A stretch of 8,521 nucleotides of DNA from NCBI GenBank assembly GCA_913045415.1, contig CAJWPW010000034.1, positions 1 to 8,521 of the forward strand. Direction: 5' to 3'. Below the pieces are notes generated by a model, which saw only the letters and a program-made list of their open reading frames with translations, was not told the origin of the DNA and did not search any database. Position numbers and translations under genes: made by a program. Source of the stretch: an uncultured Fidelibacterota bacterium (lineage in GTDB: Bacteria; Marinisomatota; Marinisomatia; Marinisomatales; UBA1611). Below are positions 7,911-8,521 of the stretch, one piece after another. Each line of letters begins with the position of its first letter. Position 1 is the first letter of the stretch.

Positions 7911-7945
7911 AAAAAGCCCTTTTCCTGTAGGTGAAGGGCTTTTTT
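7911..7945 (+). terminator. Intrinsic terminator after the secreted-protein gene
   Basis: AAAAAGCCCTT (7911-7921) pairs perfectly with AAGGGCTTTTT (7934-7944) around a 12-base loop. The GC-rich core AGCCCTT/AAGGGCT is followed by the T run at 7940-7945. It starts 22 bases after the TAA at 7886-7888. The flanking A and T runs make it able to act on either strand, but only the plus strand has a gene close upstream. Confidence 0.9.
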
Positions 7946-7982
7946 ATTGAGAAAAATTTGTAATTTATCACCCCAATTTTAT

Positions 7983-8065
7983 GCCGCGGTGGTGGAATTG
8001 GTAGACACGCCAGATTTAGGATCTGGTGCCCTTTGGGTGTGAAGGTTCGAGCCCTTTCCGCGGTA
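7983..8065 (+). tRNA. tRNA-Leu, anticodon UAG (reads CUA and related CUN codons)
   Basis: The cloverleaf is complete. Acceptor GCCGCGG (7983-7989) pairs with CCGCGGT (8058-8064). The D arm carries GTG/CAC with a GG in the loop. The anticodon stem CCAGA/TCTGG encloses TTTAGGA, giving anticodon TAG at 8017-8019. A long variable arm (about 8027-8040, CCC-TTT-GGG) marks a class II tRNA, and the T arm is GAAGG-TTCGAGC-CCTTT. The discriminator is A73 (8065), as expected for leucine. The 3' CCA is not encoded (the next bases are CAC), so a CCA-adding enzyme must supply it. The first acceptor pair reads as G1-U72, a wobble pair, rather than G-C. No clear promoter was found in the 37 bases after the preceding terminator. 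Confidence 0.95.
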
Positions 8066-8069
8066 CACT

Positions 8070-8115
8070 AAAGTAAGCCTTGTTTCTCTGACGAGAAGTG
8101 AGGCTTTTTACTTTG
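8070..8115 (+). terminator. Intrinsic terminator after tRNA-Leu
   Basis: AGCCT (8076-8080) pairs with AGGCT (8101-8105), and an inner stem TTCTC (8084-8088) with GAGAA (8093-8097) encloses a TGAC loop. The two helices are separated by a small internal loop. A T run (8105-8109) follows directly. Outer AAAGTAA and TTACTTT arms could lengthen the stem with a bulge. It begins about ten bases after the tRNA 3' end, as expected for a single-tRNA transcription unit. Confidence 0.75.
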
Positions 8116-8171
8116 TATAGCTGTAATGAAACAGTCGGTTTTAATTCTAAAAAAATGAAAATATAGGTTAA

Positions 8172-8209
8172 TCTCATTTCTATTCACTTTATTTTAACTA
8201 GAAATGAGA
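8172..8209. repeat. 11-base perfect inverted repeat in the tRNA-coxB gap
   Basis: TCTCATTTCTA (8172-8182) and TAGAAATGAGA (8199-8209) are perfect reverse complements separated by 16 bases of AT-rich sequence. There is no adjacent T run, so it is not an ordinary intrinsic terminator. It lies in a stretch of about 170 bases (8116-8285) with no convincing coding sequence on either strand. It could be an operator, a hairpin in a non-coding RNA or a decayed element; nothing in the sequence decides this. Confidence 0.6.
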
Positions 8210-8285
8210 GATGTTGTGGCTTGCAGAAGAAACTCTACACATATAATAATGCTATTTTTGTAATTTGAAGTATGAGCAGTAAAAT

Positions 8286-8321
8286 AAAAAAGCCATCTGT
8301 TTACTAGCGGATGGCTTTTTT
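8286..8321 (-). terminator. Bidirectional intrinsic terminator, mainly serving coxB
   Basis: AAAAAAGCCATC (8286-8297) pairs perfectly with GATGGCTTTTTT (8310-8321), a 12-base stem. Three more weaker pairs (T-G, G-C, T-G) reach a 6-base TTACTA loop. The symmetry gives a U run in either direction. It lies 24 bases past the minus-strand coxB stop codon, so ending coxB transcription is its clear role. It would also stop any plus-strand transcript from the preceding gap. Confidence 0.88.
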
Positions 8322-8345
8322 ATTAATATCTATTAAGTCTGCTTT

Positions 8346-8521
8346 CTACCAGTCGTCGTCACCCCAATCGTCATCATCGCCAGATTCTTCCTCAAGGTAT
8401 TCTGCTTGTTCATCGAGCCAGGCCTGGTAGCCTTCATCATCATGAACAGTGAAGAAACCTCTCATACGGTAGTGACCTAATCCACAAAGCTGAGCACAGG
8501 TAACTTCCAATGATTTTCCTT
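8346..8521 (-). CDS. coxB: Cytochrome c oxidase subunit II, C-terminal 57 codons (5' end outside window)
   Basis: Read on the minus strand, the frame is open from the window edge to a TAG (complement of 8346-8348). The 57 visible residues include VTCAQLCGLGHYRMRGFFTV, the CuA-site loop of subunit II. The two Cys, the His and the Met of C-x-x-x-C-x-x-x-H-x-x-M are the metal ligands, and the position that is often Glu in this loop is Gln here; its role is by backbone carbonyl, so Gln should be tolerated. Subunit II accepts electrons from cytochrome c at CuA on the outer face of the membrane and passes them to the haem-copper centre in subunit I, so aerobic respiration is implied. A typical FTVHDDEGYQAWLDE end is followed by an unusual acidic tail, DDDDWGDDDW. 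A strong terminator follows. Confidence 0.92.
   Translation of the reverse strand, partial: GKSLEVTCAQLCGLGHYRMRGFFTVHDDEGYQAWLDEQAEYLEEESGDDDDWGDDDW

Noticed and set aside
7946..7982. Promoter for tRNA-Leu
   Set aside because: TTGAGA (7947-7952) is a possible -35 box, but no -10-like hexamer lies at an acceptable distance before the tRNA, so no promoter is called.
7983..8115. Integration (att) site or mobile element at the tRNA gene
   Set aside because: No repeat of the tRNA 3' end, integrase or transposase is present in the window; the tRNA is followed by an ordinary terminator.
8205..8264. Short plus-strand frame (19 codons) in the tRNA-coxB gap
   Set aside because: It has no ribosome binding site or recognisable sequence, and its start overlaps the inverted repeat; chance is the simplest explanation.

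Overview
The window looks like chromosomal DNA from a bacterium of the Fibrobacteres-Chlorobi-Bacteroidetes (FCB) superphylum. A marine Marinimicrobia (SAR406)-like lineage is my best guess. The grounds are an FCB-style SecA with two characteristic insertions, a large secreted multidomain protein with a C-terminal type IX secretion (Por) sorting domain, and an AT-leaning base composition. The phylum call is inference; no rRNA or other decisive marker is present.

Layout: bases 1-4414 form one tight plus-strand gene string. It holds the 3' end of nusB (stop at 195), secA (201-3248) and a PLP-dependent trans-sulfuration enzyme of the MetB/MetC family (3248-4414). The nusB-secA gap is 5 bases, and the secA stop overlaps the next ATG by one base (TAATG). 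Neither internal start has a clear Shine-Dalgarno sequence, so translational coupling is likely. A 132-base gap with a small hairpin and three 10-base-phased TTCG motifs follows. Next comes a 1113-codon gene for a secreted, very lysine-poor protein (4547-7888) with a good GGAGGA ribosome binding site, ending in a strong intrinsic terminator (7911-7945). A tRNA-Leu(UAG) gene (7983-8065) has its own terminator. After about 170 bases with no convincing gene, a bidirectional terminator (8286-8321) lies just beyond the 3' end of a minus-strand coxB gene (cytochrome c oxidase subunit II), which runs off the right edge.

The left half is housekeeping: transcription antitermination, preprotein export and sulfur amino acid metabolism. 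SecA powers Sec export, which would carry the large protein to the periplasm through its signal peptide; a type IX machine, not in this window, would then take it to the cell surface. That protein is the most interesting item. I read five divergent cohesin-like repeats, a fibronectin type III domain apparently interrupted by a cleaved-adhesin/choice-of-anchor-J-like domain, only two lysines in about 1000 residues before the sorting domain, and a perfect 12-base in-frame tandem duplication at the domain junction. I see no defence system, mobile element, CRISPR array or other clearly new multi-gene system.
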